This document shows positions 54,706 through 64,000 of a stretch of DNA of 64,000 nucleotides, one piece after another. Positions within the stretch are counted from its first letter, which is position 1. Each line of letters starts with the position of its first letter. The stretch is from the NCBI RefSeq assembly GCF_028765165.1, contig NZ_JARADB010000001.1, positions 1,364,001-1,428,000 on the forward strand, in the 5' to 3' direction. The notes under the pieces are model-generated. The model was not told where the DNA came from. It made no database searches and saw only the letters and a list, made by a program, of their open reading frames with translations. The stretch is from Paenibacillus sp. MAHUQ-63 (GTDB lineage Bacteria; Bacillota; Bacilli; Paenibacillales; NBRC-103111). The position numbers and the translations under genes were made by a program.

Positions 54706-54751
54706 GTTCTTGTCATCAGACATTTGTCAGTTGATGTCGGATGACAAGAAC
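54706..54751. repeat. Perfect 12-bp inverted repeat with nested stem
   Basis: GTTCTTGTCATC (54706-54717) pairs perfectly with GATGACAAGAAC (54740-54751); the loop contains a second pair GACAT / ATGTC. No T-run follows, so it is not a classical terminator. It lies next to the gene remnant. Confidence 0.7.
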
Positions 54752-54825
54752 ATTATCTGACTATTAGCCCCCGCGCTTAAGACCCCCTAAAAATTTCATA
54801 TTTTTCCACTGATGATAGTGTTTGT

Positions 54826-54855
54826 TTGTCTTTTCCAAATTTGTTTTACTAGAAT
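54826..54855 (+). promoter_or_regulatory. Possible promoter of the 54914 gene
   Basis: TTGTCT (54826-54831), 18 bp, TAGAAT (54850-54855), followed by an AGAAT/ATTCT inverted pair. Confidence 0.35.
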
Positions 54856-54913
54856 ATATTATTCTATGAACCTAGCGATTGGTTCAAATAAGCGAATGAG
54901 AGGGGGGATTCAA

Positions 54914-55273
54914 ATGCCACATCCTTTAAGCCATCCGAAAATGTTAACGACTGGTGTCTTAAACACAGTCGTTGGTCAAACAGCAGCACATATTGAAGTT
55001 GTAAACCTAGAAGCTCATAGAAGTGCTAATGTGACAATTTTAGTTATTGATTGGAATACGGGTTCGCCGGTTATTCTCTTCAACCAGTCTCTAACTATGC
55101 TGCCTAATACGTTCATGTCTTTTAGCCAAGCTTTAGCACAATTTCATTATGAAATTCGTCTTATTCTTCCGGCTCACTTAAATGTGACAGCAAATACCTT
55201 TGCGATCAATGCAAGCGCTTCTACGCTTCCAGGCTTGACTATGACCGAAAAGGACATGAAACATCTTCATTAA
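54914..55273 (+). CDS. Hypothetical protein, 119 residues
   Basis: Not recognised. ATG at 54914 is preferred because GAGAGGGGGG lies eight bases upstream; the longer frame to 54812 runs through the promoter. After MPHPLSHPKM the sequence alternates short beta-like stretches (TAAHIEVVNLEAHRSANVTI, EIRLILPAHLNVTANTFAIN), suggesting a small all-beta domain, and ends KDMKHLH. No signal peptide or membrane helix. It has a promoter and terminator of its own. Confidence 0.6.
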   Translation: MPHPLSHPKMLTTGVLNTVVGQTAAHIEVVNLEAHRSANVTILVIDWNTGSPVILFNQSLTMLPNTFMSFSQALAQFHYEIRLILPAHLNVTANTFAINASASTLPGLTMTEKDMKHLH

Positions 55274-55312
55274 TCAATGAGTAAGCAGGAAAATGTAAGC
55301 AAGGAACGGAAG

Positions 55313-55352
55313 CAAAAATCCGGACGTTGGGATATCCCATGTTCGGATTTTT
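55313..55352 (+). terminator. Terminator of the 54914 gene
   Basis: AAAAATCCGGAC, inner GGGATATCCC, GTTCGGATTTTT. Confidence 0.8.
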
Positions 55353-55452
55353 CTCATTTTTGATATTGTTCTTTTCACTCGACTATCCGCGAAAGCTCCA
55401 TTTTCACACTAAATTGTGCCGCTTGTATTTCCTGCAGCGCCAGGAAGGCTTG

Positions 55453-55690
55453 CTATTTCTTCTCTTGTTTGTTGAAAGCACGAAACATTTTTAGTTGCTC
55501 CATTAAATGTTTTTCTTCTGCAGATGTAATAAAAACTCTAAACCCAGCTGGATGCTGAATGTAGATTCTGTTTCTAAGTTCATTAATCGTACTATCTGCT
55601 TTTCTCCTATCCTCTTCTGTCCATCCTTTGCCGCATGGCGAAATTCTTGGAGCAGTAAAATTGCAAGAAATGTGATTTTTAAAATAATAA
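55453..55690 (-). pseudogene. Possible start-less gene remnant
   Basis: The minus-strand frame reads PCGKGWTEEDRRKADSTINE and RIYIQHPAGFRVFITSAEE, ending FNKQEKK and a stop. The amino-acid pattern is protein-like, but there is no ATG, GTG or TTG start in frame and a TGA lies upstream by the groEL terminator. An ATG in another frame (MRQRMDRRG) hints at a frameshift. Family not recognised. Confidence 0.4.
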
Positions 55691-55712
55691 CGGGCTCCCG
55701 AAGGAGCCCGTC
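55681..55712 (-). terminator. Terminator of groESL
   Basis: Minus strand CGGGCTCC, loop TTCG, GGAGCCCG, then TTATTATTTT. Confidence 0.9.
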
Positions 55713-55745
55713 ATTCCTGCATTTATAAGGTTTTTTTCAAACCTC

Positions 55746-57431
<1,686 letters not shown>

Positions 57432-57480
57432 CTAAGTAAACCGTCGTGTTGCCGATCTATTCGATCTATATCCTGCTAAA

Positions 57481-57762
57481 TTAGGCTAATACAGCGAGAA
57501 TGTCGCTTTCGCGCAAGATCAACAGTTCGCGGCCTTCGTATTTCACTTCAGTTCCTGCGTATTTGGAGAAAATGATACGGTCGCCTTCGCTTACTTCAAG
57601 CGGAACACGAACGCCATCTTTCAACGCGCCAGCGCCAACGGCTACAACTTTACCTTCTTGCGGTTTTTCTTTCGCTGTATCTGGCAGCACGATGCCACTT
57701 GCTGTAGTCTCCTCTTTCGCAACGGCTTCAATGATAACTCGATCACCTAACGGTCTGATCAT
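57481..57762 (-). CDS. groES: Co-chaperonin GroES
   Basis: 93 residues from ATG at 57762 with AAAGGAGG upstream; the longer frame to 57879 runs through the CIRCE element and is rejected. [20 protein letters not shown], the mobile-loop region [16 protein letters not shown] and [11 protein letters not shown] are diagnostic. It caps the GroEL cage. Regulated by HrcA through CIRCE. Confidence 0.98.
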   Translation of the reverse strand: MIRPLGDRVIIEAVAKEETTASGIVLPDTAKEKPQEGKVVAVGAGALKDGVRVPLEVSEGDRIIFSKYAGTEVKYEGRELLILRESDILAVLA

Positions 57763-57812
57763 GGAAAAATAGCCTCCTTTAGAAAATTGGAAATGGTGTT
57801 TTTCAGGGGTTA

Positions 57813-57839
57813 TTAGCACTCGAATGTGTTTAGTGCTAA
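57813..57839. promoter_or_regulatory. CIRCE operator (HrcA site)
   Basis: TTAGCACTC, nine bases, TAGTGCTAA: the consensus inverted repeat with one mismatch in the right half. It lies between the promoter and groES. Confidence 0.93.
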
Positions 57840-57850
57840 CAACAATTCTT

Positions 57851-57879
57851 ATGATACTCATTCTGGGAGTAATTTGCAA
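57851..57879 (-). promoter_or_regulatory. Promoter of groESL
   Basis: Minus strand TTGCAA (57879-57874), 17 bp, TATCAT (57856-57851), directly upstream of CIRCE. Confidence 0.75.
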
Positions 57880-57956
57880 GTCCTTTTACACAATTTTCGT
57901 ACTTTCGAGCACCCCCCTCATTCTACCCAAATGATAAACAAATATTCCCTGCCCTC

Positions 57957-57998
57957 AAAAGAAAACAGCCTGCACGTCATGAGCAGACTGTTCTTTTA
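57957..57998 (-). terminator. Terminator of tatC
   Basis: Minus strand AACAGTCTGC, nine-base loop, GCAGGCTGTT, then TTCTTTT. It overlaps the tatC stop codon. Confidence 0.75.
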
Positions 57999-58754
57999 TT
58001 TGGCGCCGAATTCCCGCTCCCAAGCGGCATCCTGCACCAGCTGTTTGCTGTAAATAATGCGCGACATCCAGACGCTGAATTCATACAAAATGATAAGCGG
58101 CACGGCCACGAGAATAGCCGAAATCGCATCCGGCGGCGTGATAACGGTAGACAAAATGACAAGCAGCATATACGCATATCTTCTGAACTTGTGCAGACGA
58201 GCGGGGTTCAGCAGCCTGATTTTCGTCAAAAACATCACCACGATCGGCATCTCAAACACTATCGACAGCGGTATGAGAATATTGAACATGAACGTAAAAT
58301 ACTGCGCCGCCCCATACATCTCTGTAATTTCCAGACTGTGGCTGATGGAGGACGTAAAATAAAAGGCCATCGGAAAAACGACCCAGTACCCGAACGATAA
58401 TCCGGCCAGAAACAGCAGAAACGCATAAGGAATATAAATAATCGAAGCTCTTTGCTCCGCTTCCCGGAGTCCCGGCTTCACGAAAGCCCATATATGATAG
58501 AGAATGACCGGCAGCGTGATCAAAATCCCAACGGCCAGTCCAAAATTCATATATAAGCGTAAAGCGTCCCAAGGGGAGAAAACATTCCATCCGATCGTAT
58601 CGGCCGGCGGAATATTTTTGAGATACCGGATGATCGGCTTGGCTGAAACCAGTCCCGCTACCATCCCGATAACGAGCACGGCCAAAATCCATATGATCCG
58701 TCTGCGGAGCTCGCTCAAGTGCTCCACGAGCGACATTTCATCGTTTGCTGACAT
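57996..58754 (-). CDS. tatC: Twin-arginine translocase subunit TatC
   Basis: 252-residue membrane protein with six transmembrane helices. The N-terminal cytoplasmic motif SLVEHLSELRRRIIWIL and the loop FVKPGLREAEQR after helix 2 are the signal-peptide-binding parts of TatC; FSFGYWVVFPMAFYF occurs as LSFGYWVVFPMAFYF. It pairs with the TatA-like protein at 58837 to export folded proteins. The two are 83 bp apart on the same strand and lie beside molybdenum cofactor genes, whose enzymes are frequent Tat substrates. Confidence 0.97.
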   Translation of the reverse strand: MSANDEMSLVEHLSELRRRIIWILAVLVIGMVAGLVSAKPIIRYLKNIPPADTIGWNVFSPWDALRLYMNFGLAVGILITLPVILYHIWAFVKPGLREAEQRASIIYIPYAFLLFLAGLSFGYWVVFPMAFYFTSSISHSLEITEMYGAAQYFTFMFNILIPLSIVFEMPIVVMFLTKIRLLNPARLHKFRRYAYMLLVILSTVITPPDAISAILVAVPLIILYEFSVWMSRIIYSKQLVQDAAWEREFGAK

Positions 58755-58836
58755 ATTTCACCAACCTGATTCCCGTAGCGCAGACTTTGTCGGAAAGGCT
58801 GAGCTACTCTTCTTGATATGCTAAAAAAAGAAACGG

Positions 58837-59340
58837 CTAGTCCGGCAGACGCCGTGACTGTGCCGACTTCGCAGCTGATGGCGCAGCCGCTGGAGCAGAG
58901 ACCGGCGCCGTTTCGGTTTCCGGCAGCTCCGGCGCATTCGAAGCGAACGTCACCGCAGGCCTGAAGGCCGCAGCTCCGGTTACCGTCTCGCTGTCCGGCT
59001 CTGCCTTGGCAGCCTGTGGCGCGCTCGACACGAAGGCCACCGCAGGCTTCGCTTCGGCCTGTGCCGGCTCCGCCTCCACAGACGGCTGGGCTTCCGGCTG
59101 CACAGGTACTGGCGCAGACACAGCAGCTTGTGCCGTTACAGCAGCGCTCGGCGCCTGCTCAATCACCGGCGCAGGCGCTTTCCGCGGCTCATCGTTCATC
59201 AGCTCGCTCGTCGCCTTCTTGAAATCCCGCAGCGTGCGTCCAAGCACGCGGCCAATCTCGGGAAGCTTCTGCGGCCCGAATAAAACAAGCGCAATAATTG
59301 CAATTAATAATATTTCGGTGAACCCGATATTCTGGAACAT
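58837..59340 (-). CDS. tatA: TatA-like translocase subunit with long Ala/Pro-rich tail
   Basis: 167 residues from ATG at 59340 (GGAG ten bases before); upstream in-frame starts add nine residues. One N-terminal transmembrane helix ([20 protein letters not shown]), the [10 protein letters not shown] hinge and an amphipathic helix ([19 protein letters not shown]) are typical. The remaining about 115 residues are rich in Ala, Pro, Glu and Val with repeated [19 protein letters not shown] pieces, much longer than the usual 20-40-residue TatA tail. TatA versus TatB is not separable here; a single subunit is normal in Bacillales. Confidence 0.92.
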   Translation of the reverse strand: MFQNIGFTEILLIAIIALVLFGPQKLPEIGRVLGRTLRDFKKATSELMNDEPRKAPAPVIEQAPSAAVTAQAAVSAPVPVQPEAQPSVEAEPAQAEAKPAVAFVSSAPQAAKAEPDSETVTGAAAFRPAVTFASNAPELPETETAPVSAPAAAPSAAKSAQSRRLPD

Positions 59341-59412
59341 GTCTTTCATCTCCATCAAGTATGGCAATATCCATATGACCTGCAGCTACTGCAGGTTATA
59401 TCCCACAATTCT

Positions 59413-60432
59413 CTAACACTGATAAAACCCGCCATACCCCATCTCCGTAATGTCGCTGCGCACAATCGTGTCACCTGCGCATATGCGCGGCAGCAGCACA
59501 TCGAAGGACGTGTACGGGTCATGCATGACACACCCCGGCAAGCCCATAATCGGAACATCGCCCAGATAGGCGATCATCAGCATCGAACCCGGCAGCATCG
59601 GCGTGCCGTAGCTGACCACCCGGGCGCCGGCCATCTTGATCGCGCCCGGCGTGCGGTCGTCCGGGTCCACGGACATGCCGCCCGTGACCAGGACCAGATC
59701 CACGTTCTGCGCCAGCAGCGCGCGGATCTCGCCTACAATCGCTTCGCTGTCGTCCAGCGCGAAGCGTTGGTCCACCACCTCGGAGCCGAGCTGCGCGACC
59801 TTCTCCTTGACGACAGGGCCGAACTTGTCCTTGATTCGGCCCTTGTACACCTCGCTGCCCGTCGTCACGACGCCTACGCGCAGCTTGCGAAACGGCTTCA
59901 CCGCCAGCAGGGTGAAGCCCTCGGCCCGGCGAGCGGCGGCGATCCGCTCCACCTCCAGCACCTTCGCTTCGTCCACTATAAGCGGGATCACCCGCGTCCC
60001 GATGAGCGAAGCGCCTTCCTTCACCACCGTGTTCGTCCGAATCGTGGACATCACGACCTCATCGATGGCGTTCACGCTGTCGACGAACGTCTTATCGATG
60101 TGGACCAAGCCGTGAATCGGCGATTTCACGTTCACTTTGCCCTCATGCGGCTCGGTGAGCATCAGCTCGTCGCCCGCGACCGCCTTGGCCATGCGCAGCG
60201 CCGCCTCATCCTCATGGAGATAGCCGGGCTGAAGCTCCATTGCGTAGATATGCTCTTTGCCGATGCTGAGCAGCGCCGGAATATCCGCCTCCGTCACTTG
60301 ATGCCCTTTGCGAAACAAGCGTCCCTTGAATTCGCCGGGCAGAATCTGCGTCAGATCGTGTGGCAGAATCATGCCGATCGCATCTTCCACCTTGACTTCG
60401 CGCAGCATGGAACCGACTTTGCTCTCACTCAC
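59413..60432 (-). CDS. MoeA/CinA-related molybdopterin-binding protein
   Basis: 339 residues. The C-terminal MoCF-biosynthesis domain has VGVVTTGSEVYKGRIKDKFG, LVLVTGGMSVDPDDRTPGAI and MLPGSMLMIAYLGDVPIMGLPG, which bind molybdopterin. The N-terminal part differs from standard MoeA. It overlaps the moaB start by four bases. Likely role: handling molybdopterin or inserting Mo; a regulator role is possible. Confidence 0.85.
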   Translation of the reverse strand: MSESKVGSMLREVKVEDAIGMILPHDLTQILPGEFKGRLFRKGHQVTEADIPALLSIGKEHIYAMELQPGYLHEDEAALRMAKAVAGDELMLTEPHEGKVNVKSPIHGLVHIDKTFVDSVNAIDEVVMSTIRTNTVVKEGASLIGTRVIPLIVDEAKVLEVERIAAARRAEGFTLLAVKPFRKLRVGVVTTGSEVYKGRIKDKFGPVVKEKVAQLGSEVVDQRFALDDSEAIVGEIRALLAQNVDLVLVTGGMSVDPDDRTPGAIKMAGARVVSYGTPMLPGSMLMIAYLGDVPIMGLPGCVMHDPYTSFDVLLPRICAGDTIVRSDITEMGYGGFYQC

Positions 60433-60920
60433 CCATGGTCACCTTCTTTGCCTGTCAGAATGCCCAGCGCATGAGGAAGCTGATCGATAATCGCCATCAG
60501 ATTCTCCTGCACGCCTTTCGGGCTGCCCGGCAAATTAATGATCAGGGTGCGGCCGCGAATGCCGGATACCGCTCTGGAGAGCATCGCTTTCTTCGTCTTC
60601 TGCATCGAGATCATGCGCATCGCTTCCGCAAAGCCAGGTGCAACCCGGTCGATCACGTTCAGCGTCGCCTCCGGCGTCACATCCCGGGGAGCGAGCCCCG
60701 TACCGCCCGTCGTCAGAATCAGATCGGCCTGATAATAATCCGTCATTTCGATTAATGAAGCCATAATTTCGTCCATCTCGTCCGGAACCACCCGGTACTC
60801 GATGATCTCACCTTGAATTTCCTCTTCAATGAGCTCGCGGATTACCTGAGCGCTAGTGTCTTCTCGTTCTCCTCGGTAACCGCGGTCACTGGCTGTCAAA
60901 ATCCCAACTTTCCAGTGCAT
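60429..60920 (-). CDS. moaB: Molybdenum cofactor biosynthesis protein MoaB/MogA
   Basis: 163 residues of the MogA/MoaB fold: VGILTASDRGYRGEREDTSA at the N-terminus, LILTTGGTGLAPRDVTPEAT as the molybdopterin site, and LIINLPGSPKGVQENL near the end. It adenylates molybdopterin in MogA-type enzymes. It is followed by the MoeA-like gene with overlap. Confidence 0.95.
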   Translation of the reverse strand: MHWKVGILTASDRGYRGEREDTSAQVIRELIEEEIQGEIIEYRVVPDEMDEIMASLIEMTDYYQADLILTTGGTGLAPRDVTPEATLNVIDRVAPGFAEAMRMISMQKTKKAMLSRAVSGIRGRTLIINLPGSPKGVQENLMAIIDQLPHALGILTGKEGDHG

Positions 60921-60996
60921 CCTTCGTCACCTCTCCCTTGTTAACTGAATGAGATAACCCCTTACCTCTTAAGCATCGCCCGACGCTATCAAACCG

Positions 60997-61482
60997 TCAA
61001 GCTTCGTTTCGGTGAAAATCCCCGTTTTTGCCGCCTGTTTTGGTAACCAGCATCGTGGAAGAGATGATCATGCCCTTCTCGGCGGCTTTGCACATGTCAT
61101 AGACGGTCAGCGCTGCCGCGGATACCGCCGTCAGGGCTTCCATCTCCACGCCTGTAGGCCCCGTCGTACGCACAGTAGCTTCTATGTAGAGTTCATTGTT
61201 GCCATTATCGGCAAACTGAATATCGACGCCCGATAGTGCAATAGGATGGCACATCGGGATCCAGTCTGACGTGTTCTTGGCAGCCATGATACCGGCCACC
61301 TGCGCGACGGCCAGCACGTCGCCTTTTTTCATTTTACCCTGCTTAATCAAGGCAAGCGTCTCGCTTTGCATGACTAGGGTAGAGCGGGCCGTCGCCGTGC
61401 GCTTCGTTTCCGCTTTATCGGAAATATCAACCATGCGGGCTCGTCCCTGGTCGTTAAAATGCGTTAATGGAGAATCCGGCAA
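60997..61482 (-). CDS. moaC: Cyclic pyranopterin monophosphate synthase MoaC
   Basis: 161 residues from a TTG at 61482, six bases after AGAGGTG; the longer frame to 61557 runs into the preceding gene. Motifs: [34 protein letters not shown] with the conserved His, and [20 protein letters not shown]. It forms cyclic pyranopterin monophosphate in molybdopterin synthesis. Its ribosome site overlaps the stop codon of the upstream gene. Confidence 0.96.
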   Translation of the reverse strand: MPDSPLTHFNDQGRARMVDISDKAETKRTATARSTLVMQSETLALIKQGKMKKGDVLAVAQVAGIMAAKNTSDWIPMCHPIALSGVDIQFADNGNNELYIEATVRTTGPTGVEMEALTAVSAAALTVYDMCKAAEKGMIISSTMLVTKTGGKNGDFHRNEA

Positions 61483-61495
61483 CTGTTTCACCTCT

Positions 61496-62125
61496 TCAGG
61501 ATTGGGATTTGAACACCATTTTACTCTCCGTGACAATGCCGTCAACCCGGAAATCATGCCAGGAAGAAGGAACCGCGGGAATCAGCTGCTTGTCGAAGGC
61601 TGCCGCGACCGCGAAAGGACGCTTCAACCCGCGCGCAGCGAACAGCTGCATGAACCTGTCGTAAAAGCCGCCGCCATAGCCCAGTCTGCCGAAGTCCATA
61701 TCGAAGGCTAGACCCGGCACCACAATCATGGAAATCGTGGACAGGTCATCCTCTACAGGAACATCGCTGCGCGGCTCTCGGATTCCCCAAGCTCCGCTTT
61801 CCAAATCATCGTAAGTATGGATGATATGCAAATTCATTGTCTTCGTATCTGCTACAACCTTCGGCACAAGTACACGAATTCCCTGCTGCCAGCACCATTC
61901 CATGAGCGGGGCAACGTCAGGCTCGGACCGAAATGGCATATAAGTCATAATCGTTGAAGGAACGGACGCCTCTTCATGCCGAGCCCCCAGAAGCCTCTCG
62001 GTACAAAGCTTGGTCATTCGTTCATGTATGCGAAGCTGCTTCTCTTCCCGTTCTTCGGGCGTAATCGAGGAGCGGATTTGTTCCATGTCCTTACGCAATT
62101 CAATTTTTCTTTCACGAATATTCAT
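61496..62125 (-). CDS. 5-formyltetrahydrofolate cyclo-ligase
   Basis: About 209 residues from ATG at 62125 (AGGAAGGG 11 bases upstream). Motifs: [20 protein letters not shown], and the ATP-binding [20 protein letters not shown], which is the family signature. It converts 5-formyl-THF to 5,10-methenyl-THF. It is probably co-transcribed with moaC, 13 bp downstream. Confidence 0.95.
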   Translation of the reverse strand: MNIRERKIELRKDMEQIRSSITPEEREEKQLRIHERMTKLCTERLLGARHEEASVPSTIMTYMPFRSEPDVAPLMEWCWQQGIRVLVPKVVADTKTMNLHIIHTYDDLESGAWGIREPRSDVPVEDDLSTISMIVVPGLAFDMDFGRLGYGGGFYDRFMQLFAARGLKRPFAVAAAFDKQLIPAVPSSWHDFRVDGIVTESKMVFKSQS

Positions 62126-62188
62126 AACAGGCTCAGCCCTTCCTAACGAAGAGTGTTTCCCCCATTTTAACATAAACAAGGAAAAAAA

Positions 62189-63013
62189 CTATACTCGCGC
62201 TGCGGACCCCAGTTCGACGCGCGCAATGACCGGATCATGATCCGAGACATTCGTCCGAATCGTCCATGCGGAACCGGCATTCGGCAGATTGGTGAAAATG
62301 TAATCGATCGTTGCACCGTCTGCGAAAGTGCCGTGCTCCGTTTGGCCGAGCGGAACGCTCATTATGTTTATTCTGTTCATTTTTAGCGGAAAAGCATCCT
62401 CTTCCATATTAAAATCGCCGGCGACGACAAGCGAACCTTCCGTGGAGGTTAACACGTCCGCAATTCGGGAAAGCTGGAGCTTCCGGTCCTCTTGCGAAAG
62501 ACCCAGATGGGTCGTCGCGACATGAACCTCCTCCGAACCGATCTTAACCGTTGCCGTGAGCAGGCTTCGCCTTTCCTTGCTGCCCGGAAGCAGCGTCCAG
62601 GAGCTGTCCAGAATCGGATAACGGCTCAGAATGGCATTGCCATATTGCCCAACGGTGTAGGTTAGACTTGGAGCAAAGCGCATATCCATGCCCAGCATCT
62701 TCGCAAGCTCCTCGGCCTGGTCTACGAACCCGCTGCGCAGCCGGAATCGGTCAACTTCCTGCAGGGCGATGACGTCGGCGCGGGATTCGCGGATAAGATC
62801 CGCAATTCGACTTAATTCGACTTTATCATCCATCCCCTGGCCGTGGCGCATATTAAATGTCATAATTGTGAGAGAAGAGGCCTGGGCTAGAGCAGCCGGC
62901 TTACTCAGCGCAGAAGAATAGCCTCGTCCGATGTCTGCATTCGGCGCACTAATTATGTAGAAAAGAACGAACAAACCGGCAAATCTGGCAAGCCGCGTCC
63001 TGGAAACCGCCAT
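62189..63013 (-). CDS. Exported endonuclease/exonuclease/phosphatase-family protein
   Basis: About 274 residues. After a basic start (MAVSRTRLARFAG) comes a signal-type hydrophobic segment (LFVLFYIISA), so it is probably secreted or membrane-anchored. The EEP catalytic motifs are present: MTFNMRHGQG, VIALQEVDRF, VAGDFNMEED and NVSDHDPVIARVEL. Substrates of this fold range from DNA to phospholipids; none can be chosen. The start at 63013 follows a run of G (GGGGGGATGGGG); an ATG at 63031 is also possible. Confidence 0.88.
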   Translation of the reverse strand: MAVSRTRLARFAGLFVLFYIISAPNADIGRGYSSALSKPAALAQASSLTIMTFNMRHGQGMDDKVELSRIADLIRESRADVIALQEVDRFRLRSGFVDQAEELAKMLGMDMRFAPSLTYTVGQYGNAILSRYPILDSSWTLLPGSKERRSLLTATVKIGSEEVHVATTHLGLSQEDRKLQLSRIADVLTSTEGSLVVAGDFNMEEDAFPLKMNRINIMSVPLGQTEHGTFADGATIDYIFTNLPNAGSAWTIRTNVSDHDPVIARVELGSAARV

Positions 63014-63155
63014 TCCCCATCCCCCCAACATCTATGCAAAATTAAGCATACGATGTCTTCACGCATGGTGTATACTAGTGAATTGATGGGATTATCAGCC
63101 GCCAGACGGCGGGCTCACACAGATTCCTTCATTAATAAGCAGGAGGCAGCAGCAG

Positions 63156-64000
63156 ATGCTATTACAAGTTTCGAACATTTCCAAAAGCTATGGAGTACGT
63201 TCCGTACTCTCCAATATAACGCTTCAAATCGAAGATAAAGAACGCATTGGTCTCGTCGGCGTGAACGGCGCCGGGAAGTCTACGTTGCTACAGATTATTG
63301 CCGGTGAGATGTCCTATGACAGCGGCGACATTTTCAAAGCCAAAGAAACGAAGATCGGTTATCTCAAACAAAATAGCGGACTCCAAACGGACAAAACGAT
63401 TTGGAACGAGCTGCTCAGCGTGTTCAGTACCCTGCTGGAGACCGAGAAGGAGCTGCGCGAGCTGGAGGCGCAGATGTCCGACCCTGCTCTGATCAACGAC
63501 GAGAAGAAATACGAGACCACCATGAACCGGTACGCCCAGCGCTCCGATTGGTTCCGCGAGCAGGGCGGCTACGAAATCGAAGCGAAAATTCGCGGCATTC
63601 TTCACGGGATGGGCTTCGGCGAATTCTCGCCGGATACCCTCGTGCAAACGTTGAGCGGCGGGCAGAAAACAAGGCTGGCCCTAGCCAAAATGCTGCTCGA
63701 AGAGCCCGACCTGCTCATGCTCGATGAGCCGACGAACCATCTGGACATTCAAACCTTAACCTGGTTGGAGGGATATCTCCGTGGATATCCGGGTGCGATT
63801 CTCGTCGTATCCCATGACCGGTTCTTCCTGGATGCGCTGGTCACTTCCATCTACGAAATCGAGCGTCATGCCGCCAAGCGGTATACCGGGAACTACACCC
63901 GGTTCATCGAAATTAAAGAAGCGAATTACGAAATCGAACTAAAGCAGTTCGAGAAGCAGCAGGAGGAGATCGCGAAGCTGGAAGATTTCGTGCAGCGCAA
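63156..64000 (+). CDS. ABC-F family ATPase, 5' part
   Basis: The first 281 codons of an ABC-F protein; the gene continues past the window. First nucleotide-binding domain: Walker A GLVGVNGAGKSTLL, signature LSGGQKTRLALAKML, Walker B LLMLDEPTNHLD and H-loop VVSHDRFFLD, followed by the start of the charged inter-domain linker. ABC-F proteins act on the ribosome, some giving antibiotic resistance, others helping stalled synthesis. AGGAGG lies nine bases before the ATG. The subgroup cannot be fixed from half a protein. Confidence 0.95.
   Translation, partial: MLLQVSNISKSYGVRSVLSNITLQIEDKERIGLVGVNGAGKSTLLQIIAGEMSYDSGDIFKAKETKIGYLKQNSGLQTDKTIWNELLSVFSTLLETEKELRELEAQMSDPALINDEKKYETTMNRYAQRSDWFREQGGYEIEAKIRGILHGMGFGEFSPDTLVQTLSGGQKTRLALAKMLLEEPDLLMLDEPTNHLDIQTLTWLEGYLRGYPGAILVVSHDRFFLDALVTSIYEIERHAAKRYTGNYTRFIEIKEANYEIELKQFEKQQEEIAKLEDFVQR

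Noticed and set aside
59521-60474. 317-codon plus-strand frame opposite the MoeA-like gene
   Set aside because: His/Arg-rich antisense shadow of a clear molybdopterin gene.

Overview
The window looks like a chromosomal segment of a spore-forming Gram-positive bacterium, most likely Paenibacillus or a close relative. Supporting signs are a cmpA-like cortex morphogenetic protein gene, a CotD-like spore coat protein, an EndoA/EndoAI toxin-antitoxin pair next to alr, a groESL operon behind a CIRCE operator, strong GGAGG-type ribosome binding sites and frequent TTG/GTG starts. No tool was run; all assignments come from reading motifs, gene order and spacing.

Layout. 1-3.2 kb: the end of a CorA transporter, a chemotaxis receptor, tRNA-Ser(GCU) and tRNA-Asn(GUU), and an SprT-like protein. 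3.3-12.9 kb: a housekeeping block with the B. subtilis-like neighbourhood sprT-like/cmpA/tex/ndoA/ndoAI/alr/ydcC. It is interrupted by a winged-helix gene behind a promoter plus terminator, and by a 13-copy 38-bp tandem repeat. An acyltransferase follows. 13.0-44.9 kb: a large surface-glycan locus. 45-49.6 kb: an SNF2 helicase with a partner protein and a spore coat protein. 49.7-55.7 kb: a 1409-residue GGDEF protein, then a degraded intergenic region with gene remnants. 55.7-64 kb: groESL, tatA/tatC, molybdenum cofactor genes, 5-formyl-THF cyclo-ligase, an exo/endonuclease-type phosphatase and the start of an ABC-F ATPase.

The glycan locus is the main find. At one end is an initiating polyprenyl-phosphate sugar-1-phosphate transferase, at the other an O-antigen-ligase-like membrane protein with a TPR-like tail. 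Between them, on one strand, lie a complete CMP-Kdo pathway (kdsD-, kdsA-, kdsC- and kdsB-like), dTDP-rhamnose genes (rfbA, rfbC, rfbB, rfbD) and the CDP-3,6-dideoxyhexose genes (rfbF, rfbG, rfbH and an abequose/paratose-synthase-like SDR). There is also a Wzm/Wzt ABC exporter whose ATPase has a C-terminal carbohydrate-binding-type domain, a methyltransferase with a long C-terminal coiled coil, a GtrA/GtrB/GtrC-like trio, and two paralogous GT2-GT4 fusions. This suggests an ABC-exported glycan, perhaps an S-layer glycan, built on a lipid carrier and containing rhamnose, Kdo and a 3,6-dideoxyhexose. Kdo and 3,6-dideoxyhexoses are best known from Gram-negative surface polysaccharides. No Kdo transferase of a known family and no RfbI-type reductase is recognisable in the window.

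The inner part of the locus (about 19.3-42.3 kb) is visibly more AT-rich than its flanks. A decayed 5' fragment of rfbC survives next to rfbB while an intact rfbC sits 7.3 kb away, consistent with cassette exchange inside an older rfb operon.
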